NCBI GenBank assembly: GCA_009760855.2
Contig: WPIO01000011.1
Location: forward strand, 6,137,501 to 6,201,500
Reading direction: 5' to 3'
Source of the DNA: Cristatella mucedo
Lineage: Eukaryota; Bryozoa; Phylactolaemata; Cristatellidae
DNA: 64,000 nucleotides
Every line of letters starts with the position of its first letter. The first letter of the stretch is position 1. This document shows positions 1 to 10,865 of the stretch, piece by piece. The notes beneath the pieces are model-generated. The model saw only the letters and a program-made list of their open reading frames with translations, had not been told where the DNA came from and ran no database searches. A program made the translations under genes and the position numbers.

Positions 1-1335
1 TCAGTCCTAGTTAGCATGATGTCCGGGCTGCTCTGTCAGCAGCACTGCCATCCAGGCTGACTGTAAGCAAACTTTTGCCAATTGGCCAGAATCACTGTTC
101 TCAGCTTGTGGTAGCATGATGCTTTGTGTGGACATTTCATCTATGCTAAGTGCTGAAGAGCTTACAAAGGAAAATTTAAATTTAAAGTGCGAGACTGCAT
201 ATTCTAATTAACAATTGCTTCAGTGCCAGCTCTCTTCCTATTGGTAAATGCCAGGTAGTGAATAATAAGTAGCGACTTATGCGTATGGGTCTTAGGGATG
301 CACTCTAAAATTATTTTAACTTCCGATAACACCAAATTTTTAATTTAAACTATACCAATACCCTTTTCTATTCAGATTTATAATGTGACAGGCTTCCTTT
401 TCACTAATTGGTGCTGGCCAGCGAATTAGTACTGACTTTCTTTAATGGAGGTAAGCTCGGGAGATAGATAATTTTAAAATTGATATCGTTGATAATCTAT
501 TTTTTGCTGCAGAACACAAGCCACACCTACTATAGTTTATTAATAGCAATTGACTATTACCTAAGAAATCCACAGTGATTTTCGATCCCAGGTAAATTTC
601 TCGTTGGAAGAAAAATCTGGTGGTTAAGGAAATATATAAAAATAATCCTTAGATCTTCATTTTTGTGACAGCTGATAACGAAAGCTGATTCAATCTAGAA
701 ACAACAAATATCGCTCATCTGTGTTAAGAGGTTTGCTTGAGTTGCTGTATGGCATGTTCTTTCGGCGTTTTCTGCAATGGCTGATTCTTTCTCCTACTCT
801 CGACTGAAATGCAGTGATTGACCATGGGTGCATCTACCGACATGCTTTGGTCTTGGAGGCATTCCTGTTGCCTCATGATATATGAAAGCGTATGAGCAAG
901 TAGATTATTGACATGATGAACAAACGGTTGATCACAGTATTGCGCATCTATATCTTACAATTTGAAAACTCGCATGCAATAGTTAGACACGGGGCGATTA
1001 CTTTCTAGTGCTGGGCAATTCAGAGCAGCACATCTTGGCTCCTAAGAGCGACCTGCTGGAGAGTAGGATGTTGAGTCGTTGTGCAGCATGCCGAACAAAA
1101 TCAGCTGCACAAATGTGCACTGCGACGTACACAACCAGAACCGACCACGATAGCACCATTTGACCAGTTACGACGTCTCCACAAGGCATGGATAAAAGGG
1201 GGAAAGGTAGCATTACAAAGCCCAAGAAAATCCCGAATGACCTACATGGAAAGTAAGGCAGCGGTACTGCAAGTTTAAAGAAGCCGTGAATGTCTTTGCG
1301 AAAGTCAACTTGCCTTGAGCATTCCTTAGTTACAA
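1..1335. other. Unannotated non-coding stretch
   Basis: No coding frame, RNA gene or repeat is recognisable here. The two small open frames near 1.0-1.28 kb lie on opposite strands over the same bases and look like chance. Confidence 0.5.
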
Positions 1336-1944
1336 CCTGTTTGCCGTGAGCGTCGCAGTTGCCAGATTACTCCACTTCTCGCCGACCTGCACTGGCTACC
1401 AGTCAAGCAACGGATTGACTTTAAGGTTGTGTCGCTCACTTTCAGGTCCCTTCATTCTATGGCTCCAGCCTATCTCTCCGACATACTCCCCATCAGGCCA
1501 AGCATCGTACCACCTGCTTTTCGGAATCCAACAGTCTAGAAATCCCTCATACAAACCTCAAATCCTTTGGAGACCGTGCATTTAGCTCGTATGCTCCCAA
1601 AGCCTGGAGCTCCCTCCCGACTTGCGTCAGAACATCCCCAGACCTGATCACATTTAAAAGGAACTTAAAAACACACCTAATTAGGACAGCATTTAGTGGG
1701 TCCCTGTGATTCGTCCTTCACGTGCTTATGCATGCTGACACTGTGCATGCTGCCACTAACCACATTTGCATGCTGACCCTGTGCATGTCACCCCTAACCA
1801 TGTTATTCATTTTGTTTGTTTTTCAAGCAGGATTTTACTTACCATTTAATTGCATTTCCATTTGCAGCAAATGTAAAGCGCCTAGAACGAGATTAAGTTC
1901 TCTGAGGGCGCGTTATCAAGTACATTATTATTATTATTATTATA
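1336..1944 (+). mobile_element. LINE family A, 5'-truncated 3' fragment
   Basis: The fragment starts inside the C-terminal part of the LINE-A reverse transcriptase frame. The residues around [14 protein letters not shown] are the +1 frame of the conserved [16 protein letters not shown] block. It runs through the 3' UTR with the CATGCTGACCCTGTGCATG segment, then the terminal AAAGCGCCTAGA...GAGGGCGCG hairpin, and ends in (ATT)n at about 1926-1943. The frame is broken, so this is a dead copy. Truncation from the 5' end is the usual outcome of target-primed reverse transcription. Confidence 0.9.
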
Positions 1945-2008
1945 ACCTGCGAAGTCATCTTTGTGGTTCATCGCCCACCTAGTAACCACGTGAGAGCACT
2001 GACATCTA

Positions 2009-3252
2009 ATGTGCAGTGGTTCACGTCTCATCTCAGTGGGAGACTCCAGAGTATTGATGTGAGCAGACAGAGATCATCCAAGGTACCTCTGAAATATGGG
2101 CCCAGTGCTAGGTCAGGCTCTTTCTCTCCCTCTTACCGATGTGTATGCCAAGCATAATCTAGGCTTTCACTTCTATGCTGATGACACTCAGTTGTACCCT
2201 TGCTTTGATCCATCCCAGCCTTCGAGCACCTCGAATTCTCTCAACTCCCTTATTGCATGTATTGATGACATCCGCACATGGATGGCAGATTTTCTTAAAT
2301 TAAATTATGATAATACTAACTTACTAGTTATGGGCAAACCAAGTGTGATTCAGAATTTGGAAGGCTAACGCTCAAGACCGGCTCTGCCAGCATATCTCCT
2401 GTTGAATCTGCATGAAATCTAGGTGTCTTGTTCCAAAGTGACATTTCGTTAGACGACCACATATGCTCCACGATCAAGTGCGCCTACTTTGAGCAACACA
2501 GTATTGCTAAAATTAGGGCTTGTTTAGGTAAGGATACCACATCTACGTTGGTCCATGAATTTATGACATCCGTAACTCAATGCTTGCTGGCCTACCGGCA
2601 TGTGCAGTCAGGCGACTACAGCTGGTGCAAAACTCTGCAGCTAGGCTTGTCGGTGGTGAGCGTCGCAGTTGCCACATTACACTACTTCTCGCCGACCTGG
2701 ACTGGCTACCAGTCAAGCAACGGATCGACTTCAAGGTTTCGTCGCTCACTTTTAGGTCACTTAATTCTTTGGCTCCAGCCTATCTCTCATATCTACACCC
2801 CCACCAGGATAGCATCGTACCACCCGCATCTTGGAATCCAACAGTTAACCAATAGCTCGTACAAACCTCAAATACTTTTAAGACAGTGCATTTAGTTGTG
2901 TGCTCCCAAAGCCTAGAACTCACTCCCGACTTACGTCACGACATACTCTGACTTGACCATATTTAAAAAGAACTTAAAAACCTATTCAGGACAACACTTA
3001 GTGGGTCCATGTGATTCATCATTCATGTGCTTATGCTTGCTGACACTGTGCATGCTGCCACTAACCACATTTGCATGCTGACCCTGTGCATGTCACTCCT
3101 AACCATGTTATTCATGTTGTTTATCAAGCATGATACCACTCAAAATTCGACCATTGTTTACTTTGCAGCAAATGTAAAGCACCTAGAAAGAGATTTAGTT
3201 CTCTGAGTGCACTTTATCAAGTGCATTATTATTATTATTAATATTATTATTA
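2009..3252 (+). mobile_element. LINE family A, 5'-truncated decayed copy
   Basis: Homology to the 4.2 kb copy begins in the reverse transcriptase at the sequence for LQWFRSCLSGRLQ and continues past the [12 protein letters not shown] active-site block (about 2162-2200). It then covers the C-terminal domain, the 3' UTR and an (ATT)n tail at 3226-3252. The segment coding [10 protein letters not shown] is shortened around 2098-2112, and the frame breaks repeatedly (2096-2368, then 2428-2895). It lies 65 bp downstream of another LINE-A fragment in the same orientation. Confidence 0.9.
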
Positions 3253-3636
3253 CGTGATTTGGAGACTACCAACTGGCAGCAGCTGGCTGCTTCAAATCAT
3301 TAACAACCACCAGTCAGGCCAGGACAACTATCTACTCAGCAGCGGTCACCAGGATGTGGAAACTTTACTCACAGAACGAGTGATCAGCACCAGACAAGCT
3401 CCTTTATGATCTGGCTGGAAGTCAGAGAGCAGAGCTGTGCAGGCTCCTAACAGGGACATGCATAAAACGCAACCACAAAAATGCATACCTTTCAGCAGCA
3501 CGCATGGTTTACTATTTTTGAAAGATACATGCAAAAACGTTTCGTAAACCAGTGTTGACTCAAAATTAAAATGGAAGATCTGTCTAGCTTGTTTACCACA
3601 TAAAGCACCATACACATCGGCAAACTGCTCACATCC
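3253..3636. other. Non-coding spacer
   Basis: I see nothing recognisable between the LINE tail and the CA repeat. The open frames here read into the microsatellite and look spurious. Confidence 0.4.
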
Positions 3637-3722
3637 ACACACACACAGATACCCACCCATCCATGCACATACAGACGCACACACTCACATAGACACAGAC
3701 ACAGACACACACACAGACACAG

Positions 3723-3782
<60 letters not shown>

Positions 3783-3796
3783 ACACTCACACATGC
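3637..3796. repeat. (CA)n microsatellite, interrupted
   Basis: Mostly CA dinucleotides with CAGA and CGCG interruptions (GCGCGCG at about 3730-3737). The Cys/Val-rich open frames on the minus strand are translations of this repeat and not genes. Confidence 0.95.
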
Positions 3797-4161
3797 ACTT
3801 TGAGGCACACGATTTTTGAAAGCAATTAGACCATTTGCATATGTGCTGTAAGGCTCTAAGATACGACTCATAATGGCAATGGTTTGCCATTATCAACGCT
3901 GCTATTTTTCATTAGCAGAAGCAGCTTTAGAATCTTGATGTGAGCCCTGCTTAAATTAAAGGCAGCAGGAGGTGGTAGGTAGCGGCAGCTATGTCACCTT
4001 GATACGCTCGTGGTTCCCAAAGAACTCCATCGGATAGTTAGGGGGTTGGTCTCTTCTGCAAACAAGATAGTGGCTCGGTTAAAACATATATTCCTACACC
4101 TACCTTTATTGAAACTGTGAGTTGTTTCCTGTTCCTAAACTTGGGTAATAAATAAAAGGTT
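3797..4161. other. Non-coding spacer
   Basis: Nothing recognisable lies between the CA repeat and the 5' flank of the long LINE copy. Confidence 0.4.
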
Positions 4162-4210
4162 GGCTGATTTCGCAGCATCGTTCATATAGCGACAGAAGAA
4201 CCTCTGCCTA
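4162..4210 (-). mobile_element. Relic of SINE family 1 body
   Basis: The run GCTGATTT...ATAGCGACAGAAGA matches the same strand of the SINE at 25.9 kb (GCTGATTAAACAGCC...ATAGCGACAGAAGA). It ends where homology to the LINE 5' region begins, so the LINE may have inserted into or beside an older SINE. The match is short. Confidence 0.4.
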
Positions 4211-7200
4211 TGGACATCTAAACGCTTATCGCTTCGGGCTGCTGGGTCTCCCACGCCGGCGGCTGCCTTAGCTTTGCCGGCGGCTAGTAACCTGCTTGTT
4301 AGTTGTGATCGTCAGCAGCTTTTATCGCTTCGTCATCGCATATCAAATGCATTCCTAGATATTTATGTTGTTGCTAAGATTCATGAACTACGCATTAACA
4401 AAAGAAAAGCGCCCCGTAGCCGCCACGGTGGCCGGAACCGCCAGCTCAGACGCCGCTCGTTGGGCTGAAACTGCAAGCTGAGTACCAGCTCGTTCGGTAT
4501 TCCTAGCATTGTCTCGAACCGCTCAGCACGCTCCCCCACATGCGTCACTGTAAATTCCTCAAACTTGGTGGTCATCAAGCCTGTTGTAACCCCATCGGCC
4601 AGACTTAACGCTTGCCTTTGGAATCCTCGCTCAATGTGCAATAAACCTCTAGTAATAAGCGACCTTATTTCTGAAAATGGTATCGACCTGCTCGCCCTAA
4701 CTGAAACTTGGCTAAAATCGATAAACTGTCCGACAATTATAGACGCAACTCCATCCGGTTTCTCGTTCTTTCACACCCCTAGATCAATCAAAACTGGAGG
4801 TGGAGTTGCTATTGTCGTTCGCTCGAAATTCAACTTCAAGCCATTTGCAGTACCCTCGAAGCAGTCTTTTGAATCAATTGTCTTGGTCTCACCCGAAAAC
4901 AAGCTACCGATAGTGGCAGTAGTCTATCGCCCACCAGGTACCAAATCCTCCTTTATCTCAGATTTCTCCGATCTCATTTCGATTCTGTGTGCAAGAAATC
5001 GATCCTTCCTCGTAATGGGTGATTTCAACGTTCACTTTGATAACTTATCTGACGCTTTCAGCACCGAATTTCGTGCATTGACTGACTCATTGTCTCTCGT
5101 GGCTCATGTGCATGGCCCTACCCACATCAAGGGTCACACACTCGACCAGATTTTCTCATATAACTGCACGTTGTCATCACCAATTATTACCAAATCATGC
5201 TTATCTGACCACATGCAGATCTCATTCAATCTACAGTGTGTGCCCACATCCTCCTCTAAAATAACCTGTGAATCGCGAAACCTCAAGACCCTTGACATCG
5301 ATGCTGTCCGTGCGAGAATATCTGCTTCACCTCTGCTGCTCAGTCCTCCCTCCGATCTGTCATCATTGGCAGATAGCTTCAACACGACACTAGCTGACAC
5401 GCTAGACGAGTTTGCCCCTCTGACAAAGCGCACTGTGTGCCCCCGCCCAGACGGCCCATGGTTTACCACAGACATTAAACTAGCCAAGGCTACTAAACGA
5501 AAGCTTGAAAAAGCATACAAAAGATCCGGACTAACTGTCCATCGACAGGCATATGAAGACTACTGTAGGTCGTACCAATCGATCCTAGCAAAGGCTAAGT
5601 CTAGTTTTTATAAAAACATTGTTGAATCACAGGTGCACAACCCAAAAATGCTGATGTCGACAATAAACCATCTCCTCAACCGTTCCCAGATTAGCTCATT
5701 ACCTGATGATCCTAATGATGATCTAGCCGATCGCTTCTCTCGATTCTTTGTGCAGAAGATAGACAAGATCAGAGAATCCATCCCTGCGATGACAACCTCC
5801 CCACCAGAATGCTGTTCCTCGATTCCTGGCAGCACCTCGATGTCTGCATTTAAGCAGGTCACTAGTGATCTAGCCCTAAAGTTCGTATCTCAATCAAAGA
5901 AGACAACAAGTCCTCTGGACCCTATTCCCGCTGTCCTGCTCCTACGTTGCATTGATCTGCTGCTGCCATGCATAACTAACATAAATAATATGTCATTAGC
6001 CTCAGGTCATGTCCCAGCACCTTTCAAAAAGGCTGTAGTCAGGCCACTTCTCAAGAAAGCTACACTTGACCAAGAGAACTTAAGCAACTACCGCCCAGTT
6101 TCCCTTCTACCGTTCCTATCAAAGACACTCGAACGGGTCGTGGCGGACCAGCTGAACTCGTATATCAAAACCTCACAACTTGCTAGTAAGTTCCAGTCTG
6201 GCTTTAGAGCTAATCACTCCACAGAGTCAGCATTGCTTCGGGTATACAACGACCTATTTAGCAATGCAGACATGGGTAGAGTGTCTCTGCTTGTTTTGCT
6301 TGATCTTTCGGCAGCTTTTGATACCATCGATCACAAAGTTCTTCTAGAGCGCCTCTCATCTCGCCTGGGCATCACTGCCACTGCTCTGCAGTGGTTCAGG
6401 TCCTGTCTCAGTGGGAGACTCCAGAGAATTGACGTGGATGGACAAAGATCATCTGAAGTACCTCTGAAATATGGAGTACCTCAGGGCTCAGTGCTAGGTC
6501 CGGTTCTTTTCACGGTTTATACTCTGCCTCTTGCTGATGCGATTGCCAAGCAAAATCTAGGCTTTCACTTCTATGCAGATGACACTCTGTTGTACCTTTG
6601 CTTTGATCCCTCCCTGCCTTCGAGCACCTCAAATTCTCTCAACTCACTTGCTGCATGCATTGATGACATCCGATCATGGATGGCAGCAAATTTTCTAAAA
6701 CTAAACGATGATAAAACTAACTTACTAGTTATGGGCAAACCTAGTGTTATTCAGAAATTGGAAAGGCTGACTTTCAAAATTGGCTCTGCCAGCATATCTC
6801 CAGTTGCATCAGCTCGAAATCTAGGTGTCATATTCCAAAGCGACCTCTCGTTAGACGACCACATCAGCTCCACAGTCAAATCCGCCTATTTTCAGCTTCA
6901 TAACATTGCTAAAATTCGGGCCTGTTTAGATAAAAAATACCACGTCCAAGTTGGTCCATGCATTCGTGACATCTTGTCTCGACTTCTGCAACTCACTGCT
7001 TACTGGCCTACCAGCATGTGCGATCAGGCGATTGCAGCTGGTGCAAAACTCTGCAGCTAGGCTTGTCTGTCGTGAGCGTCGCAGTTGCCACATTACTCCA
7101 CTTCTCGCCGACCTGCACTGGCTACCAGTCAAGCAGCGGATTGACTTCAAGGTTTTGTCCGTCACTTTTAGGTCCCTTCATTCTATGGCTCCAGCCTATC

Positions 7201-7671
7201 TGTCAGATATACTACCCCATCAGGCTAAGCATCGTACCACCAGCTTTTCGGAATCCAACAGTCTAGAAATACCTCATACAAACCTTAAATCCTTTGGAGA
7301 CCGTGCATTTAGTTCATATGCTCCCAAAGCCTGGAACTCTCTCCCGACCTGCGTCAGAACATCCCCTGACCTGACCACATTTAAAAGGAACCCAAAAACA
7401 CACCTATTTAGGACAGCATTCAATGGGTCCCTGTGATTCGTCCTTGATGTGCTTATGTGTGCTGACACTGCATGCTGCCACTAACCACATTTGCATGCTG
7501 ACCCTGTGCATGTCACCCCTAACCATATTATTTATTTCGTTTGTTTTTCAAGCATGATTTTACCTACCTTTCAATTGCATTTCACTTTACAGCAAATGTA
7601 AAGCGCCTAGAGAGAGATTAAGTTCTCTGAGGGCGCTTTATCAAGTGAATTATTATTATTTATTAATATTA
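4204..7671 (+). mobile_element. LINE family A, nearly full-length copy
   Basis: This is the longest copy of the dominant non-LTR retrotransposon in the window. The 5' end is placed where homology with the independent minus-strand copy ends (near 54300; shared TGGACATCTAAACGCTTAT). It carries a 5' region, an APE-like endonuclease, a reverse transcriptase with a long C-terminal domain, a 3' UTR of about 230 bp, a terminal hairpin (stem arms 7599-7607 and 7632-7640) and an (ATT)n-like tail ending near 7671. Domain order and RT motifs fit the CR1/L2-like group; the exact clade was not determined. I see no clean target-site duplication. Confidence 0.93.
4274..7436 (+). pseudogene. LINE-A endonuclease-reverse transcriptase polyprotein, two lesions
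   Basis: This ORF2-type protein nicks target DNA and reverse-transcribes the LINE RNA onto it. Numbering the uninterrupted frame 4565-7060 from 1, the endonuclease shows WNPRS (19-23), TETW (46-49), YRPPG (121-125), GDFN (152-155) and SDH (214-216), which are landmarks of the APE fold. The reverse transcriptase shows DLSAAFD (580-586), [10 protein letters not shown] (637-646) and YADD (670-673). Two defects separate it from an intact frame. A TGA at 4466-4468 replaces an Arg codon seen in the 54 kb copy. One extra A near 6935-6940 (compare the 28 kb copy) shifts the C-terminal domain into the frame of 6951-7436. Upstream of the TGA the same frame is open and conserved in the 54 kb copy, so the protein had an N-terminal extension. 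I find no in-frame ATG before the endonuclease, so the start is uncertain. Confidence 0.9.
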
Positions 7672-7675
7672 TGTG

Positions 7676-7797
7676 ACCATCACACTGCCTACAGCAGGCA
7701 ATACAGGATTGAATGCTTAATGACTCGAACCCACAGCTAGCATCAGGACATACTAGTACCTGACCCTGAGCTAAGACCCATTAATCTACTAGGGAGG
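7676..7797 (-). mobile_element. tRNA-derived SINE head (family 2)
   Basis: Read on the minus strand, there is an A-box-like TAGCTCAGGG (complement of 7764-7773) and a B-box-like GGTTCGAGTCA (complement of 7721-7731), about 32 bp apart as in tRNA genes. No complete cloverleaf with a paired acceptor stem is apparent, so this is a SINE promoter and not a tRNA gene. It lies immediately beside the (ATT)n tail of the long LINE. Confidence 0.6.
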
Positions 7798-8090
7798 GGA
7801 AAGTAGACACATATCGTTATATTTATACTGCATTTGCACCGTATTTAATATACTGTTACGTTGGCCTGGATTGAATCCAGTATGTTTGTTATAACTCAAG
7901 CTTTTCTGCCATAATCTGCTTGAGATTATTTGAAACAGTTCAGTTTGAATCGGATCAATCACGTCTATAAAGAGAAATTTTTTACTTTCGTAGCCATTTG
8001 CCATATAGCATTCATGGAGTAAGACTTTGTGCGATAACTATAATAAGCTTTGGTCCTGCATGTCATTATTGCACTTCATAGTATAGGTTT

Positions 8091-8121
8091 ACACACACAG
8101 ACTTACAGACACACACACACA
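8091..8121. repeat. Short (CA)n-rich run
   Basis: ACACACAC blocks separated by AGACTTACAG. Confidence 0.8.
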
Positions 8122-9753
8122 GTTGAGTATAAAGGCGTGTGTAGATGATTATATAAGTACAAATGTAGAATGCTTTCACTTGCATGCATACTGTATGTTC
8201 CAGTATACTTATGCACCTATAATGCCTGCTCGAAAGCAGTACCTGACCGCACGGTGACTCCTGTATTTCTTCTTAAAAAGAAATCAGTCTCGGCTAAATG
8301 CAAACAAGCAATCTTAGATCTCTGCAGCATTAGTAATATAATCTTTATCGGTTCCAGATCAGTGTTGAACAGCTGAAAACGGCAACCTGTCTGCGTTGTC
8401 TGTGGTTCCTGAGGCTAACCTTTTGACCTCCTTTTTTAACCTCCTGAGGCTAACCTGTCAGCATCTTCTCTTAACACAAAGTTGGAAGTGGGGCTTAGTG
8501 AATAACATGATCGTATGCCAGAATAGTGGTAGAAGCTTAAGCCGTCTAGTCCAACCAGCAATGCGAGGGGTGAGGTCCCTTGCAAAGACAGACAGCTAGT
8601 TCATAAAGGGTGATAATTTGCATGCTGTGCATTTATGACTAATTCGGCCAGCGGTGAAAGGGCAAATAATTCTCAAAGCAAATGATTCTTCATAAGTTCC
8701 TCAGAGGCTTTGACTCTGACTAATCAGTATCTATTTCCATCTGCGTATACTGATTTACTGCTGGCCGAATTTTCACTCATTGACCAACAGTCAGTCTCCA
8801 GAGCAAGTTTCTAATACTTTCTAGTGACAAATGAAGTCCTATGTAGGAAATGATTCCACAAGTAGGCCGAATGCATCGGCGCAGCAAGTGTTTTCTGGCA
8901 ACTGGGCAATATGCAGGAACAACGGTAGCAGTAGGGTCGGGCTTTCATTTCACTTGCTCGTTGTAGCTCAAGTAGCCGTCGCGGAGGTCAGCGTCTGGCA
9001 GCAGAGGTGATGGAAACCACTAAGGCATGTCCTTGGAATAGTCGTAAGTCAAAGAGAAGGAGAAAGCAAACGAGCAGGCAGCATGAGTCATTTGGGATCG
9101 GCTGATTACTTAGTGGCCACCTGGATGCGTCTCACTCAAGATTCAGATTAACACCCGGACCTCACCATAAACATCTCTATTCACAAGCTCTCGGGTAAAC
9201 AGCTTAGTGCACTGACTCCAAGAGTTTGGTGCCCAGACACACCGTGCGCCATCTCTTGGAGCTGAGCCTGCTAAGGCATGACAAATGCAAGCCTGACTGA
9301 CTGCTCGCGCTCGCTCGCTCGCTCCTTCAGCCATCCTTTGCTTGCGTCCTAAGAGGCCTGCGGTGTGTAATCGACGTAACTCTACGTGCTCCCGGCATGG
9401 TCTGGAGAGAGGCTTGTAGCAGGAAGTGGGAACCGGAGGAATCATAACGTGTCAGTGTTTGCCGCGGTGGCCGAATGCAGGCGAATGTTCGGACGGGGCG
9501 GAAGTACGTCGTCATCGGAGTACGGAGCTTCGCGATCATCCACGCCTGCAGCACTCGAAGACGACGACGGCCAGATACTGTGTACGCGGCTGGTTCCTCA
9601 GCTTACGGCCTCACGGCGGGCGTGGATCGCGAGTGCCAATTAAGCTGGCGGTGAAAGATTTACAAAGTAATTACCAGATAGACTATTGCGAAAGACACTG
9701 GCACCTAGGTAGAGCCCTAAGCCATTAAAGCTCAAGTCCTCCCAACGCAGAAC
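8122..9753. other. Non-coding stretch
   Basis: No gene or mobile element is recognised. A short direct repeat, CCTGAGGCTAACCT, occurs near 8409 and 8443. Small open frames at 9143-9728 overlap each other on both strands, with no recognisable domain. Confidence 0.4.
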
Positions 9754-9860
9754 ACAGTATGAGTGTGTGCGCGCGTGCGTTCGTGTGAGTGTGCATGCGC
9801 TCTCGTGAGAAGGTGAGTGTGCCGGCGTGTGCATGCGGGTGCACTTATTCGTGCGCCTGT
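9754..9860. repeat. GT/GC-rich simple sequence
   Basis: Degenerate GTGTGC/GCGTGC repeats with interruptions. Confidence 0.6.
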
Positions 9861-10865
9861 GTAAATGCGATTGCGGACGAATTTATTTCTCTTGACGCAG
9901 GCACTTATGCATGGAGCAAACGAAAATTACTGCCGGCCACGATTTCAACTGCATCTGACTTGCCTCAGAATTGAGGTAGCAATGCAAGGAACTAGTCAGC
10001 AAGGAGGTTCACGACTCTACAGTATCTCTATACTCAGTCGCTCCGACCCTGTGAAATGCTATTCTAACCTTTCAGAAAAACTCATCGGGAACGAGAATGT
10101 AGTGAGAACTGAGCCTCTCGGAGCTTCATCAATGAACCGTCACATTTCAACTCTAAATAATAGCAACAATAATAACAATAGTGATAATAAGTCTTTTGTA
10201 GTAACAGGTGCTTTAAAACTCATTAGACGAGAAGCAATAACCTAGAGTATTTGATTAGTAACAGACGTTGAATCGCGAACAGGTAATCACGCCAAGCGCG
10301 CAGAAAAAACAAGTGCGTGGGGTAGTCCCGATAAAAGAGGTAATCACATCAGTTCTCGGCGTTTCCTCGATTAAGTTGTATAGGTACGAAAACAAACTTT
10401 TCACCAGTCAATTGTCGACGGAATCTGTGAGTTAGTTATAGAAATCTTAAATATGGGTGGTACATGCGGGTGCGTGAACGCACAACTCGGTAACCGTGTC
10501 CAAAAACTGTACGGTCAATTCGTACGTTTCTATTTAGTGGCAAAACAGTTTAGGCTACTCGTTGTCTTTTCTATAAATTGGCTTAATGGAAGTTGAACAT
10601 GAATACTTAAAGAAGAACTGGGAATAGGAACAGCAAATTGAGCATATATTTATCAAAGGTAAAATCTTGACGTAAATGCACAATAACTTTCATTATTATT
10701 AAACGGTTGCTGCTTGTGCTGCGATATATAGACTCAGAAGCAAACGCCTTTGCGTCATTTAAAATGGCTGTCTTTGGGCGACTGTTAAGAAGAAAAATTA
10801 TAGAACAGAAAAGATTATCTACTTCCCCATCGTATACCTATGACCGTTGGTATCAAAGTCACTGA
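9861..10865. other. Non-coding stretch
   Basis: Nothing is recognised apart from an AAT/ACA-rich run at about 10150-10190. An open frame of 126 codons (9865-10245) has a run of Asn codons from this simple sequence and no domain I can identify. Confidence 0.4.

Noticed and set aside
3492-3896. Cys/Val-rich open frames on the minus strand
   Set aside because: They are translations of the CA microsatellite.
5134-5520. Minus-strand open frame of 128 codons, and similar antisense frames over other LINE copies
   Set aside because: It is the antisense shadow of the LINE-A endonuclease/linker coding region.
4204-7671. LTR retrotransposon or integrated virus
   Set aside because: There are no long terminal repeats, integrase, protease or capsid motifs; an APE-type endonuclease before the RT and a simple-repeat tail identify a non-LTR element.
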